Origin: Ctena decussata
Lineage: Eukaryota > Mollusca > Bivalvia > Lucinida > Lucinidae
Direction of reading: 5' to 3'
NCBI GenBank assembly: GCA_963989385.1
Contig: OZ022498.1
Coordinates: 5,897,501-5,961,500, forward strand
Length of the DNA: 64,000 nucleotides
How positions within the stretch are numbered: position 1 is the first letter of the stretch; each line of letters begins with the position of its first letter. Made by a program: the position numbers and the translations under genes. The notes beneath the pieces are model-generated. The model had not been told where the DNA came from. It did no database searches and saw nothing but the letters and a program-made list of their open reading frames with translations. Of the stretch, positions 22,866 to 33,303 are shown in pieces.

Positions 22866-24114
22866 ATTATCTATTTATGTCAATAAATTGCGAAAGGTTT
22901 ATATTCTGAAAGCATGGAACATACCAGAAAAACGAAAATAGCTTACTCGGATTTTTTTTTAATCTGGTCATGTGCAGTCATGGCTGTTGTCTTATAGCAC
23001 CGATCTGGTGCAAATTCTATTTTGTGTAAATGATTTCAAACTCACTGGACCCACTGCACCGGTTGAAATCCATATTACCGGACCATTGGCTCTGTTACCA
23101 CAGGGGTAGTATCTGTTTGCCGAACTGTGCTGTCGACCGATCCGGTACTGAGCAAAGTGGCTGTTAACCGTGAATTCGGTCGTAAGTAGTTACAAATAAC
23201 GGTAAATGGCGCTCAAGCTGATACTACTGTCGAAGCCACTTTTGCATGTATGGTTATTTGATTGGCTCGATTGACAGCACAGATAGGGTTATCGGTATTA
23301 ACCCAATGACTGCTCGTAAACAAATATGTCAGTCTAATATCATCGGCCATCGGAATCAAGGAGATTGTCAGTTGCCATTTTTTTCTTGCACATTTGATCC
23401 AAAACGGAAAATGCTGTTAAACCGCTGAACATCTCGTTCGCTCTCTTTGCTTAAATCAGTCGTCAAATATAAAGATTGATGCCAAAATCAATTGTGTCAC
23501 ACGGTAAATGTCAGTTGGTCGGCATCTAGGTAAAAAATTCCAGAAATAAGATGAGTACGCAAGTTTTACTTGTTAACAAGGGTGATTCAGTTGTAAAGTC
23601 GAAAATGCAATGTGCACGTGAAAAACGGAAGCGTTGGAAGCGACCAAGGCAGACTTTGAATAAAATTTGTCAGGGCTCTGCTTATAGCCAGCAGCTCTGA
23701 ATTTCATAATCAGAGAAGCCCGAAAAACAGTTAAAACGCTCATATCAGAGCCGGCCCTGGCGGCTGGAGCTAATATGGGCGGTCTTGCGTTTTATTACAG
23801 TTTTGCGGGTATGTGAATGAGTCTGCTTAAAAAATAAAATCGGCTCATCCATATCTAATATCAAACGCTGATAGATGATGTAGAAAATGTACACAGTCAT
23901 GTCACTGAAGCAGACTATGAATTTCTTATTTTTGTTTGTTCATTCCAAGGAAAAAAGTCTGTCAGTTCCGAAAAAGGAAAACTAAACCTTCGTGATGATC
24001 GGTCTGAATTTCTGCCTTAATTATTTGCCAGCTAATATGCTGTCTCGAGTGCACATGTAATTCTTTCTCAGAAGAGGGTGTAATTATTGCTTTCCTCTGT
24101 CATTAGCAACAATA
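22866..24114. other. No gene recognised
   Basis: Non-coding sequence without a supported gene or repeat border. A short open frame at 23246-23428 has no recognisable features. Confidence 0.4.
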
Positions 24115-24363
24115 TGAGCCGGAACACGACAAAACCAACAAATTGGCACGAGCGCCTGGAGCGAAGACTCATATCAGCCTTGGCATCTGAGTCTTCGCTG
24201 TCGGTAGTACGTAGCTTTGACCCTTAGCTACTTTTTAAGGGCACAGGGAAGACTATGATCAGACTGGGCGGATGCCCAGTCTGATCTGAGTATCCGCCCA
24301 GTCTGATCTGAGTCTTCCCTGGGCGCACATTCTACTTTGTTGGTTTTGTCGTGTCGCGGCTCA
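24115..24363. mobile_element. TGAGCCGCGACA hairpin MITE, copy 3
   Basis: Runs from TGAGCCGGAACACGACAAAA to TTTTGTCGTGTCGCGGCTCA. The inner arm contains a local duplication of GCCCAGTCTGATCTGAGT. Flanked by ATA on both sides. Confidence 0.85.
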
Positions 24364-25062
24364 TATAGTAGCGACAGTCCTCGAAGAACCGTGCTCATTT
24401 CGTCTTGAGTGCGAGCATTGAGCTGGGTCACATGATCAAAGCATCTTCATCTATAATTTTACCATACATACGATATGGAATATCGAGATTCTGCATATGG
24501 TCGGGGTCTAAACGTGCACAGTATCAAGAATTCAAAGTTACTATATGGACACTGCAAACTAAAAATAAAAAAATGGCGTTACCGCAAGCAAATTAAAAAA
24601 CCTCGCTACATTGACTGTAAGGCATATTTTCTTAACCTCGGCGTTACTTAGGCTGGTAGAATCACAACTCTGTAATTTTCAGCCGTTCCTGTCTTGTGTT
24701 TGATTACTGGAGATTGTTTTGATATTACTACTCTGTTCCGACAGAGCACTCACCGGGTTATAAGAAGACTTAAAAAAATATCAACCACTTCATGCAGTAA
24801 TTAAGGTGTGTGAGTCACTTCCTTGTTTTCCCGAAATTTTACGAAACTACATTTATGACTTCCTACTTGCTTCCCTGGATGATGAAACCGTCATAAAATG
24901 GGGTTTACTCTAAATTTAAGAAGGGAAATAAAAACGAAAATAACAGTTGCTTCCCCTGACCGTGTTTCCATTCACCTTAAGAGGAGAACAAAATAAGAAT
25001 GTGCAGTCTGATCAAGAACTCTGGTTTATTGTAGTAAGTATAAATTTACATATATATGAATT

Positions 25063-25451
25063 TGTGATATCACTATATCGATTTTGTGATATCACTACTT
25101 GAATATGAGATATCACATATTATTTTGTGATATTACATTTTTATGTGATATCAGTGAATTCACAAAATCGATTTCACTAATTCGAATATTTGATATCAAA
25201 AACTCAATCAGGTAAAGTGATGTCACAAAATCGAATAAGTGATATCACACAAAATCGCATTAGTCGGATATCACTAAATAGATTTTGTGATATCACAAAA
25301 TCATCGAATAAGTGATATCACAGTGGCACAGCTGTGATTTAGTGATATCACTAAATCGATTTTGTGACATCACATATTCTATTTTGTGATATCACTAAAT
25401 CGCACATATTAATTCTATTCTGTGATATCACTAATCTCAATTAGTGATATC
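25063..25451. repeat. GTGATATCAC palindrome array
   Basis: About 390 bp with eight exact copies of the 10-bp palindrome GTGATATCAC and roughly eight one- or two-base variants (GTGATGTCAC, GTGACATCAC, GAGATATCAC and others). The spacers are mostly AAATCGATTTT, AAATCGAATAA or CACAAAATCG, in both orientations. No coding frame survives. Confidence 0.9.
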
Positions 25452-26630
25452 TAAAACAGGAAATTTATAGTAAAACGGCACCTCGTACAAATAAACCGTA
25501 CAGAGCCGATAACGAAGCAATGTAAATATAAAAGAACTGAGTAGCAGTCTCCGTTTCCTTCAGCCAGTTTCTGAGTAGTTATAGAACGTGAAACACCGCT
25601 TACACCCCTCCCAAGCAACACATATCCCGGTCCCATGTGGATTCTAAATCAGCCAGAAAACAGGAGATTTGTTGTTCGATTCCTGGTGACATCGTGCCGT
25701 AGGTTTTGTCACCTATATTTATACATCAACAATACGGGTTGAAAATATTTAAAAAGAATAAAACTCAAATCTATGAAGTTTTATAAAATATACTAAGAAT
25801 CAATGAAAACGCACCAGTTTGGAATTTATGGCACATTATGTTCGTTTAATGTTTGGTTTTATGTAATAGACAATTTGGTAAAACTGTATTTTCTGGTATT
25901 GAGATAGGATTTTCACAAATTGAATTTCGTTCATCAGTCGGCGCTATCAAGCGTGACGTCAATACTGACGTGTTTGAAAACTGTGGACATCAAATGACAC
26001 ATTTAAAGCGTAATATATCTATATATCGCGCTCTGCCAGATACTTGATTGCAAAAGGAATCATTTTTGGAGGGTCTCTTGAAATAAAACCACTTTTCATC
26101 CTAGAATTATGACTGGTTCGGCCAATAAGGGTGACGTAATACATGTAACGTCATGCTCGGGCTGGATAGTGGTTGACGTTTGCCACTACAGTACTGATCC
26201 CAGCATTCTGGGTTACAAAAAAGTAACATATTTACCGTAATTTACTTTTGTCTGTCCATTGTTTGATTAATGTGACACTATAGTGACGTTCGAATCCAAG
26301 TCCCTTTGTTGCATTCAGCGATCTGGGTTTCTTTTCGATGGCGATTTTACGGGCTATCTATTCTTTAGCAAAATCCATCGAGGAACTTCTGCTATGTAAA
26401 ATTTTGTTGGAACTCCGTTATTTTTCTTGAATTCAGAGCTAACGTTACGTCATACTCTCACAGCGTACCTTTAGGCAAAATGACACCATAGGCGTAATAA
26501 GATGGTTCGATATGTAAGAAAAAATGATAAGGCGCGTTTTCATTGACGCTGAGTATATAATGAAACTCTTCAGCGGATCCGAGTTTCCTCCCGGTAGCAC
26601 AACCTTTCTTGCGATGTGCGATTTAAGTTA
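25452..26630. other. No gene recognised
   Basis: Non-coding sequence; several ACGTCA/TGACGT motifs occur, but no supported gene, promoter or repeat border. Confidence 0.4.
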
Positions 26631-26899
26631 CGCCATGCCGGGCCGCGTTGCGCAGTCGACAGGGCACCTGACTTACAAGTCAGAGGTCCTGGGTTCGATA
26701 CCCCGTCTGGCCGCTTACTTTCGTTTTTCCTATCGCTGATTCAAGAAGGGCAGTTGTCAGTTACTGGCGAAAATATGTGCGCTTAGTACTGGTTAACCGC
26801 TTAGGAGGTCTAAGCCTGCCCAGGAATAGTGTGGTTAGGTTAACTGACCGCCCCGGCATGACCATAGCTGTTTACCGTGGACGTAAAGCAACAAATCAA
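26631..26899 (+). mobile_element. tRNA-derived SINE (family 1), copy 3
   Basis: The plus-strand head GGGCCGCGTTGCGCAGTCGA and B-box GGTTCGATACC are followed by the family body, ending GTAAAGCAACAAATCAA. An 8-bp target duplication TTAAGTTA flanks it (26623-26630 and 26900-26907). Confidence 0.9.
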
Positions 26900-26965
26900 T
26901 TAAGTTATTTCATAATGCATCTAGCCTCTCCCATACCCAAGCCATTACTGTAAAGTCAAATTATA

Positions 26966-27912
26966 GTCACTGGAGGCTACTGTGGCGTCCCACAGGGCTC
27001 AGTCCTTGGCCTTGCACTTTTTCTCATTTATATAAATGACCTTCCAGAATACGTCCCTAATTGCACAGTACGACTTTTTGCGGATGATACCCTTATGTAC
27101 TTAACAATACACAACTTGTCTGACTGTACCAAACTCCAGGAAGATCTCAACAACTTAGAAAGATGGGAATCTGACTGGCAGATGTCTTTTCACCCAGAGA
27201 AATGCGAGGTCATCCATGTTACCACCAAGAAGAAACCTATCCTACACAATTACACCCTCCATGGCCACACTCTCTCTTCAGTACCCCAAATCAAATACCT
27301 CGGAGTTCAAATTTCTCAAGACCTTCAGTGGAATTCTCAGATCAACTCCGTCTCCTCAAAGGCAAACCAGACTCTAAGTTTTCTGAAACGCAATCTAAAA
27401 ATCAACTCTCAAACAATCAAAGAAAAGGCCTATAAGTCCATTGTCCGCCCCAAACTTGAATACTGCAATACAGTATGGGACCCTAAATGAGTAAAAAAAA
27501 TCCCAAAGGCGACAAAACTAATCACAGGCTCGTATACCAGTTAGAGATGGCTCAGAGGAGAGCGGCAAGGTGGGTAACTGGAAGGTACCATAATACATCA
27601 AGTGTATCAGACATGCTCCGTAGTCTGGACTGGAGATCCCTTGAGCAAAGAAGAGTGGATTCTAGACTCACAATACTTTACAAAATACGCCATCACCTTG
27701 TTGCCATTGAGGTGGATAAATATTTACAAAGAGGTGGACGACGAGAATACCAATATCGCCAGTTGAGAGCAGACAAAGACTATACCCGCTTTTCCTTCTT
27801 TCCCAGGACAGTCATTCAATGGAACCAGCTTCCAAGTCAAATCTGCCTGGCAGAGTCGCTCGATATCTTCAAGGCTCAGGTCTCGAAGATCGAGCACTCT
27901 AGACTCAATTAG
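26966..27912 (+). pseudogene. 5'-truncated LINE reverse transcriptase (Jockey/CR1-like group)
   Basis: The reading frame opens inside the polymerase domain at GVPQGSVLG, followed by FLIYINDLP and the catalytic FADDTLMY box (RT motif with the two metal-binding aspartates). It continues through the thumb segment with IKYLGVQIS and the tail ending VRPKLEYCNTVWDP. A TGA closes this frame at 27488-27490. The remainder (QRRAARWVTGRY, SLEQRRVDSRLTILYKI, FFPRTVIQWNQLP) continues in another frame to a stop at 27912, so a frameshift plus stop lies near 27485-27540. The endonuclease and fingers are absent. Not functional as it stands. Confidence 0.9.
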
Positions 27913-28743
27913 TCCAAAACATTTCTTCTATCTCTGACTTTCTCCCTCTTTACTTCCTTCTGTCTTTCCAATTACTTATTTCTCTACCTTCATCTTTTTC
28001 GCTACTTCTACCAATTCCCTTCTCGCACTCCACTGGTGATAATCCTCATAGTTGAGGACATACCAGTATACAAGCAAAAGCAAAAAGCTATATTGCAGAA
28101 AATAAAGCTTTGTCATAATATCAGACTGGCATTGGTTGTTTGAATGAAAAGGCACCTTAGATTGCACGACCATCTATATGTCAGGTAGGCACGCCAATCT
28201 GGGAAGTCAGTGAAAGTGCAACCTTTGTCAAGCTATTGTAGATGAATGGTAGAGTTTTGCTCATGACCTCAGTAAATGAGGACATGAGCGAAAAATGACC
28301 ATTTATCTGCTATAGTAAGGCTGGTTTTACATGACTTTTTTCAAAACTAACAGAGAAGGAGCTTTCTGAAATAACAACCAGCAGGGGAAAAATTAACATG
28401 CTTTTTACGACCATGGCACTGCAGATAATGGAAGACATCAACAACACTGTCACATGGCATTACTATTGATCGGTGGCATAGTAAGAAAACATGACACGTG
28501 CCTGTATTTCAATTCTCGCGACGATGTTACCCGCGCATCTCAGCGGAACGTATCCATGGTCGCAGCATGGGGCACTGTTTGTCTGTACGCGACAGGCCTT
28601 GTGCATATCGCCTTTTTAGGTGAGGACTAGCTAATGTTGGTATAACTGGTATGTTGGAGAGGACTAGCTAATGTTGGTATAACTTGTGTCCAATCCCTTT
28701 GTCTAAATTATACAATAAAATATGTTTAATCTAATCTAATCTT
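27913..28743 (+). repeat. Probable 3' tail of the LINE
   Basis: Non-coding sequence from the RT stop to a simple-repeat tail, TTTAATCTAATCTAATC, at about 28722-28742. It includes a doubled GAGGACTAGCTAATGTTGGT (28622 and 28659). AATAAAATATG precedes the tail. Confidence 0.5.
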
Positions 28744-28960
28744 TTTAGGTGAATGGTATACTTGAGGGGAAGTAAATCTGCCATTTTAATTTTTGCTTCC
28801 TTTCTACATTGGGGTCCATCTAAAAGAAAAGAATTTGCTCCCCTAGGAGCAAATTCTTTCCTTTCAGATAGACCCCATTTCAGAAGACCTTTGTCGTCCT
28901 GGAAAGTAGACAGGAAGTCAAAAGTTGTGAAAATGGTTGAAATATGGCTGTGTGCTACAA
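28744..28960. mobile_element. Hairpin MITE, AGGAGCAAATTC family
   Basis: Core palindrome AAGAATTTGCTCCCCTAGGAGCAAATTCTT, of which each half is under 20 bases. The arms GGGGTCCATCTAAAAG and CTTTCAGATAGACCCC flank it. It abuts the LINE tail. Confidence 0.7.
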
Positions 28961-29497
28961 GAACACCTGAAAATTCACAATGACTGTGTATTGACAGTGC
29001 ATACTGCATATATCCTGGTTGTGGGAAGTTGGTCCTGGCATGATATTTTGCAGGTACCCTCACAGTTTTTCTTAATTATGTAGTGGATCCCAGTAGGTAA
29101 GTAGGTTGAGCGCTAGCCTGCTAAGCAAGCAGTCCTTGTTTTTTTTTTATTTCAATGTGGAAAAGGAAATGGACTTTTTATATAAAACATTTTGTGGGCT
29201 TTTACTAGGGAGATTATGAGATTTCTTGTAGCTGATTTGTCACAGTCTAAAAAGTATTTACCACTTTACCAGTCTTAAGATTCTTAGTTCTATGAATTAT
29301 TATGAAGACTACATACAAACATGTATTTTGAGATTCTTAAATGCATGTTGTAATTCTTTTACTAGTATTTCTATCACTGTGTGTTTGAATGCTTATGTTA
29401 TTTGCAAAGCCTTTAAGCCTGTATTACATTTCGTTTCATGAATAGGAATAACTATATTTCATGGCTCTTCATCGGCATAGTGACAGTGTTACTTCAT

Positions 29498-29595
29498 CAT
29501 ATACAACAAAACCAACAGAGTGGCATGTGCGCCCAGCAAAAACTCAGATCAGCTTGGGCATCCTGGGTAGCTAGTTTAGACCCTTAGCTGCATAT
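29498..29595. mobile_element. TGAGCCGCGACA hairpin MITE, fragment
   Basis: Only the left arm remains: ACAACAAAACCAACAGAGTG, GCGCCCAGCAAAAACTCAGA, then TAGxxAGACCCTTAGCT. The right arm is missing. Confidence 0.6.
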
Positions 29596-29917
29596 TCACC
29601 TAAAGAAAGGCCAAAAATTGCTTTTTTATATGATAATTCTAAATACAGTTATATTGACCGTCAATTGACGTCAAATGAGCCAATAAAATTATGTGTTACA
29701 TCTTGGTCATATAATAATAAACAAATATGGACCTTTGTTGTAGTGAATATGCAGTTTTATTGACCTGCAAACTATATATAATAAGCCGCCTCATTTGGGT
29801 CTACACTGGTTGCCTTCAGTGTTTGCATTCTCAACATCATATAGCTTTGAAACATTTTTTTAAACTTTGCGGACATAAATTTTGCCTGCTTTTTGACACT
29901 TTGAGTGTAAATGCTTC

Positions 29918-30137
29918 TCTGGGCCCAGTTGTTCAATTCTAACAACGTCGTTAGTAAACAAGACTTTAAAATTCCATGTTTTGTGTGCAAAAACACCACC
30001 CTCTTTTGCACTGCAAAAGCTCCTCACACTTTTTCAGCAAAAATATTAAGACACTTAATTTTATGGGCACTAGAAGACTTAACGAATCCTCTAATTTTGA
30101 CTTTGTTAAGCTAACGATGCTCTACAGCTGGGCCCTA
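29918..30137. mobile_element. Hairpin MITE, GGGCCCAGTTG family
   Basis: The ends are CTGGGCCCAGTTGTTC and CTACAGCTGGGCCC. Inside are CTAACAACGTCGTTAG near the left end and a core TTTTGCACTGCAAAAGCTCCTCAC. Related diverged copies lie near 35879, 47130 and 60580. Confidence 0.55.
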
Positions 30138-31059
30138 TCTGTTTTAGTGTGACCCAGTATATAGTCTGCAGCTACTCGCCTGTATATATTTCAGTGTTTC
30201 TTGCTACCAATTTTGTGTTTTGACACTGCTCATTTTGTGTAAATGTATACTATGTATAAATTAAGAGCATTTTAGTCCAAAAAGTTCAACACAAAGTGTA
30301 TCTTCAGTCTTTCCTTTCGAATGCCATTACCATGTATAGACTTTAAAGGGCTATATATTGTAAAGTTTTATATCTGCTTATTTTTAATGGCTTACTCAGA
30401 ACCCCAGATAAACGATCTTAATTATTCTGAAAAAAAAATTTCAACTCTGATTCATCTTTACACCATCCCCACACCATCCCACCCTCATGGCTGACTGGGT
30501 CCCAATACAAGCTCATGACAAAAATTAGCTTTGTGGAGGAGGACAGATATTCTTTACATTATCTCAAAACTCCTAAAGCTACTGAAAGTGCATTTAAGGG
30601 CTTCTAACCAGAATGAGTATATTCTGGCTTCAGTAAAAAGAAAAATAACAATTTTAAACAAAAACTAAGGTGGTTTGGGCATGTCTCAAGGTCTTCTGAT
30701 CAAGCATTGGCAATTACACAGGGCACAGTGAATGGAAAAAAGAAGAAGAGGTAGATAGAAGAAGAGCCTCAGGTTGGATGACAGTAGTAAAAAGAGGAAA
30801 AACATGGACTTCGCCAGCTCAGCTAGGGCAGCTGAAAACATGACAAGGTGGAAAGGGATGGTTTTGAAGTCATCTATTATGCCCCATCAACCTTGTAAGG
30901 TTATGCAATATAACAGAATAAAAACAATTTGAATATTCATCATTTATATATATTTACTGTCTTAAAATCATCAGTCCTGTCATAACAATACAAAACAATG
31001 TCTTTACAGTAAAATTTACACCTTTGTACATTCTATACAATAATTTACAAATTGTTATA
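30138..31059. other. No gene recognised
   Basis: AT-rich non-coding sequence; purine-rich near 30735-30800. Nothing supported. Confidence 0.4.
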
Positions 31060-31259
31060 TGAGCCTCAACACGACAAAACCAACAAAGTGGCAAGTGCGC
31101 CCAGCAAAGACTCAGATCAGCCTGGGCATCCGCTTAGACCCTTAGCTACCCTTAAAGCACACATCAAAGACTCTGATCAGACTGGGTGGATGCCAAGGCT
31201 GATCAGAGTCTTCGCTGGGCCCTCATGCCACTTTGTTAGTTTTGTTGTGTTGGGGCTCA
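31060..31259. mobile_element. TGAGCCGCGACA hairpin MITE, copy 4
   Basis: TGAGCCTCAACACGACAAAA to TTTTGTTGTGTTGGGGCTCA. Shortened to 200 bp by loss of part of one inner arm. Flanked by TAT on both sides. Confidence 0.85.
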
Positions 31260-31313
31260 TATTATCTGTGTTGCAATCCTAGCTGTCTTCAAGCATATGC
31301 AAATGGTGCATGT

Positions 31314-31480
31314 TCAGGGAAATAGTACACTTTAAGGGGAAGCAACTCTGCCATTTTCATATTGCCTCCCGTATCAATGGGGGTCAACCCTTAAAGAAAA
31401 TAAGAATTTGCTCTCCTAGGAGCAAATTCTTTGCTTAAAAAGTTGACCTGTTTTTGGAAGAATTTCTTTACAAAGGAAGT
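31314..31480. mobile_element. Hairpin MITE, AGGAGCAAATTC family
   Basis: AAGGGGAAGCAACTCTGCC at the left; core AATTTGCTCTCCTAGGAGCA; arms GGGGGTCAACCCTTAAAG and TTAAAAAGTTGACC. Confidence 0.7.
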
Positions 31481-31484
31481 AAAA

Positions 31485-31721
31485 TGAGCCGCGACATGAG
31501 AAAACCGTCAAAGTGGTTGTGCGCTCAGCGAAGACTCAGATCAGCTTGGGCATCCGCCCAGTCTGATCAGAGTCCTTGCTGTCTGCATGGGGCTAGCTTA
31601 GAGTCTTAGCTACCCTTTAAGGGCATAGCAAAAACTCTGCTCAGATTGTATGGATGCCCAGGCCAATCTGAGTCTGCGATAGACGCAACACCACATTGTG
31701 GTTTTCACGCGTCGCGGCTCA
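31485..31721. mobile_element. TGAGCCGCGACA hairpin MITE, copy 5
   Basis: TGAGCCGCGACATGAGAAAA to TTTTCACGCGTCGCGGCTCA. Both inner arms are retained. It abuts the preceding MITE. Confidence 0.85.
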
Positions 31722-31883
31722 AATGTATTTCACACAAGTTGTCTTCCTTTGAAAAATTGGTGAATAAAAAAGAAATGGACGTGTACACATCAACCTTACA
31801 ATCAGCCTGAATACATGTGCAGTCCCTCCAGCACTCCTCATTCTACGATAAGGTGTTTTTTCTTGAAAATAATTCCAGAATGA

Positions 31884-32145
31884 TTTTTCCTTATTTCTCA
31901 TCTACATGATGTTGTGACCTCTTAGTAAAAATACTAAGGTTAGGCAAATCTTAAAAGGGACTACAACGTATGTTTTTATGAAGTCTGAACAGAAATGACA
32001 CAATTATTCCCAAATTTTTCCTTATTTCTCATCTACATGATGTTGTGACCTCTTAGTAAAAATACTAAGGTTAGGCAAATCTTAAAAGGGACTACAACGT
32101 ATGTTTTTATGAAGTCTGAACAGAAATGACACAATTATTCCCAAA
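31884..32145. repeat. 131-bp exact tandem duplication
   Basis: Two adjacent 131-bp units beginning TTTTTCCTTATTTCTCATC appear identical base for base. Each contains the small palindrome CCTTAGTATTTTTACTAAG read in complement. Confidence 0.9.
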
Positions 32146-32893
32146 ATCCACTCTTATCTGGATGTCTGTTGGTCAATGCATTAGCATTTTCACACTATAC
32201 ATTAAAACGTATACGTCGTATTAACACCATATCATGACACAATCTAAAATCAAATCAAAATCAAATGAACTCAAACTGATTTGATCTGATTTTGATTTAA
32301 TTTGATTTGATACAATCCATGCCAGTATATTTTAGAGCAATTTTTAATGCACTCAATGCCAGTTCCACAAATGGACAGGCATTCCACATGTAAAGGATAC
32401 TTCTAAAAACAAACTGATTTTGATAACATTATGACCCTCAAAGAGCAAATCCGTTTACATTCAACTGCATAGACTATTTAGCTTTAAAATCTTGGGTTGG
32501 TTGTTCAAACTAATGTTCTTTGTTAATGAGATGTTAAAGCTTCAAACAAATTATACACAAAAACACTGCCATTTTTCTGAGAAAAACAATAGGCTCAACT
32601 TAAAGATCACACCATGATGACTTAAATTGTGAAGTTCTTTCAATGAAGTGCAACGTACCTGTGAGAGTCTAAGACTTTTGGCTTATGCTCGGTAGCCATT
32701 CATCTTAAGGTTACATCACAAAAAATAGGCCACATAAACTTAAATGTCAACTTGTTCCTCCAATTTCTCATAGCTCCATATACAACCTCTTAAATCATCC
32801 GTTGTCTGTCTGACCACCTTCTTACTAAAACTCATGGAAAACTCAGGCCCAATCCCTACAGACCAGCTGTGTCAGAGCCTAAGAAAACAAACA
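32146..32893. other. No gene recognised (downstream of SLU7)
   Basis: Contains an ATCAAATCAAA-type low-complexity palindrome near 32240-32312. Otherwise non-coding. Confidence 0.4.
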
Positions 32894-32899
32894 TTTATT
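32894..32899 (-). promoter_or_regulatory. Poly(A) signal of SLU7
   Basis: AATAAA on the minus strand, 231 bases beyond the SLU7 stop codon. It is the first AATAAA hexamer I find downstream. This implies a 3' UTR of roughly 250 bases ending near 32870-32885. Confidence 0.55.
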
Positions 32900-33129
32900 A
32901 AAATGAAATTCACGCTTTGAAATCCTCCTTCATTTGTTTGTCTTTCAACAGAAATTTGTTCTGCGTCACCTGACAGTGGTAGTAAAATCAGCCTGTTTAG
33001 ATATTAGGAATACACTGTACTACAGTATGTGTGAAGTGACTGCTCTCAAGTTTAGTGTCTCATCAACTGTAACCACTAGACCAAAGCTGCTCCAAGTTTG
33101 GCTGATATAATATTTATAACTATGGCATG

Positions 33130-33303
33130 CTATGAAAATGCAGACATAGGATCTTCCATTCTCTGTCTCTTCATCCGCCAAGCCTCCATTTCTTCTTCAG
33201 TTGGAGCTTTCACATCAAACATACTGTTGAAAGGTCGTTTCCGCTCGTCCATTGCCAGCAATTTGTCAGCAGTCTCTTGACTCTCCATCTCTCTCTTTAA
33301 TGC
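33130..33303 (-). CDS. SLU7: SLU7 exon 15, C-terminus (residues 523-579)
   Basis: Acceptor CTTATCTCCAG|GCATTAAAG; encodes [13 protein letters not shown], then [20 protein letters not shown] and SAFS, with TAG at 33132-33130. The DERKRPxNSM and MExWRMKRQR motifs are the family's C-terminal signature. Confidence 0.96.
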   Translation of the reverse strand, partial: ALKREMESQETADKLLAMDERKRPFNSMFDVKAPTEEEMEAWRMKRQRMEDPMSAFS

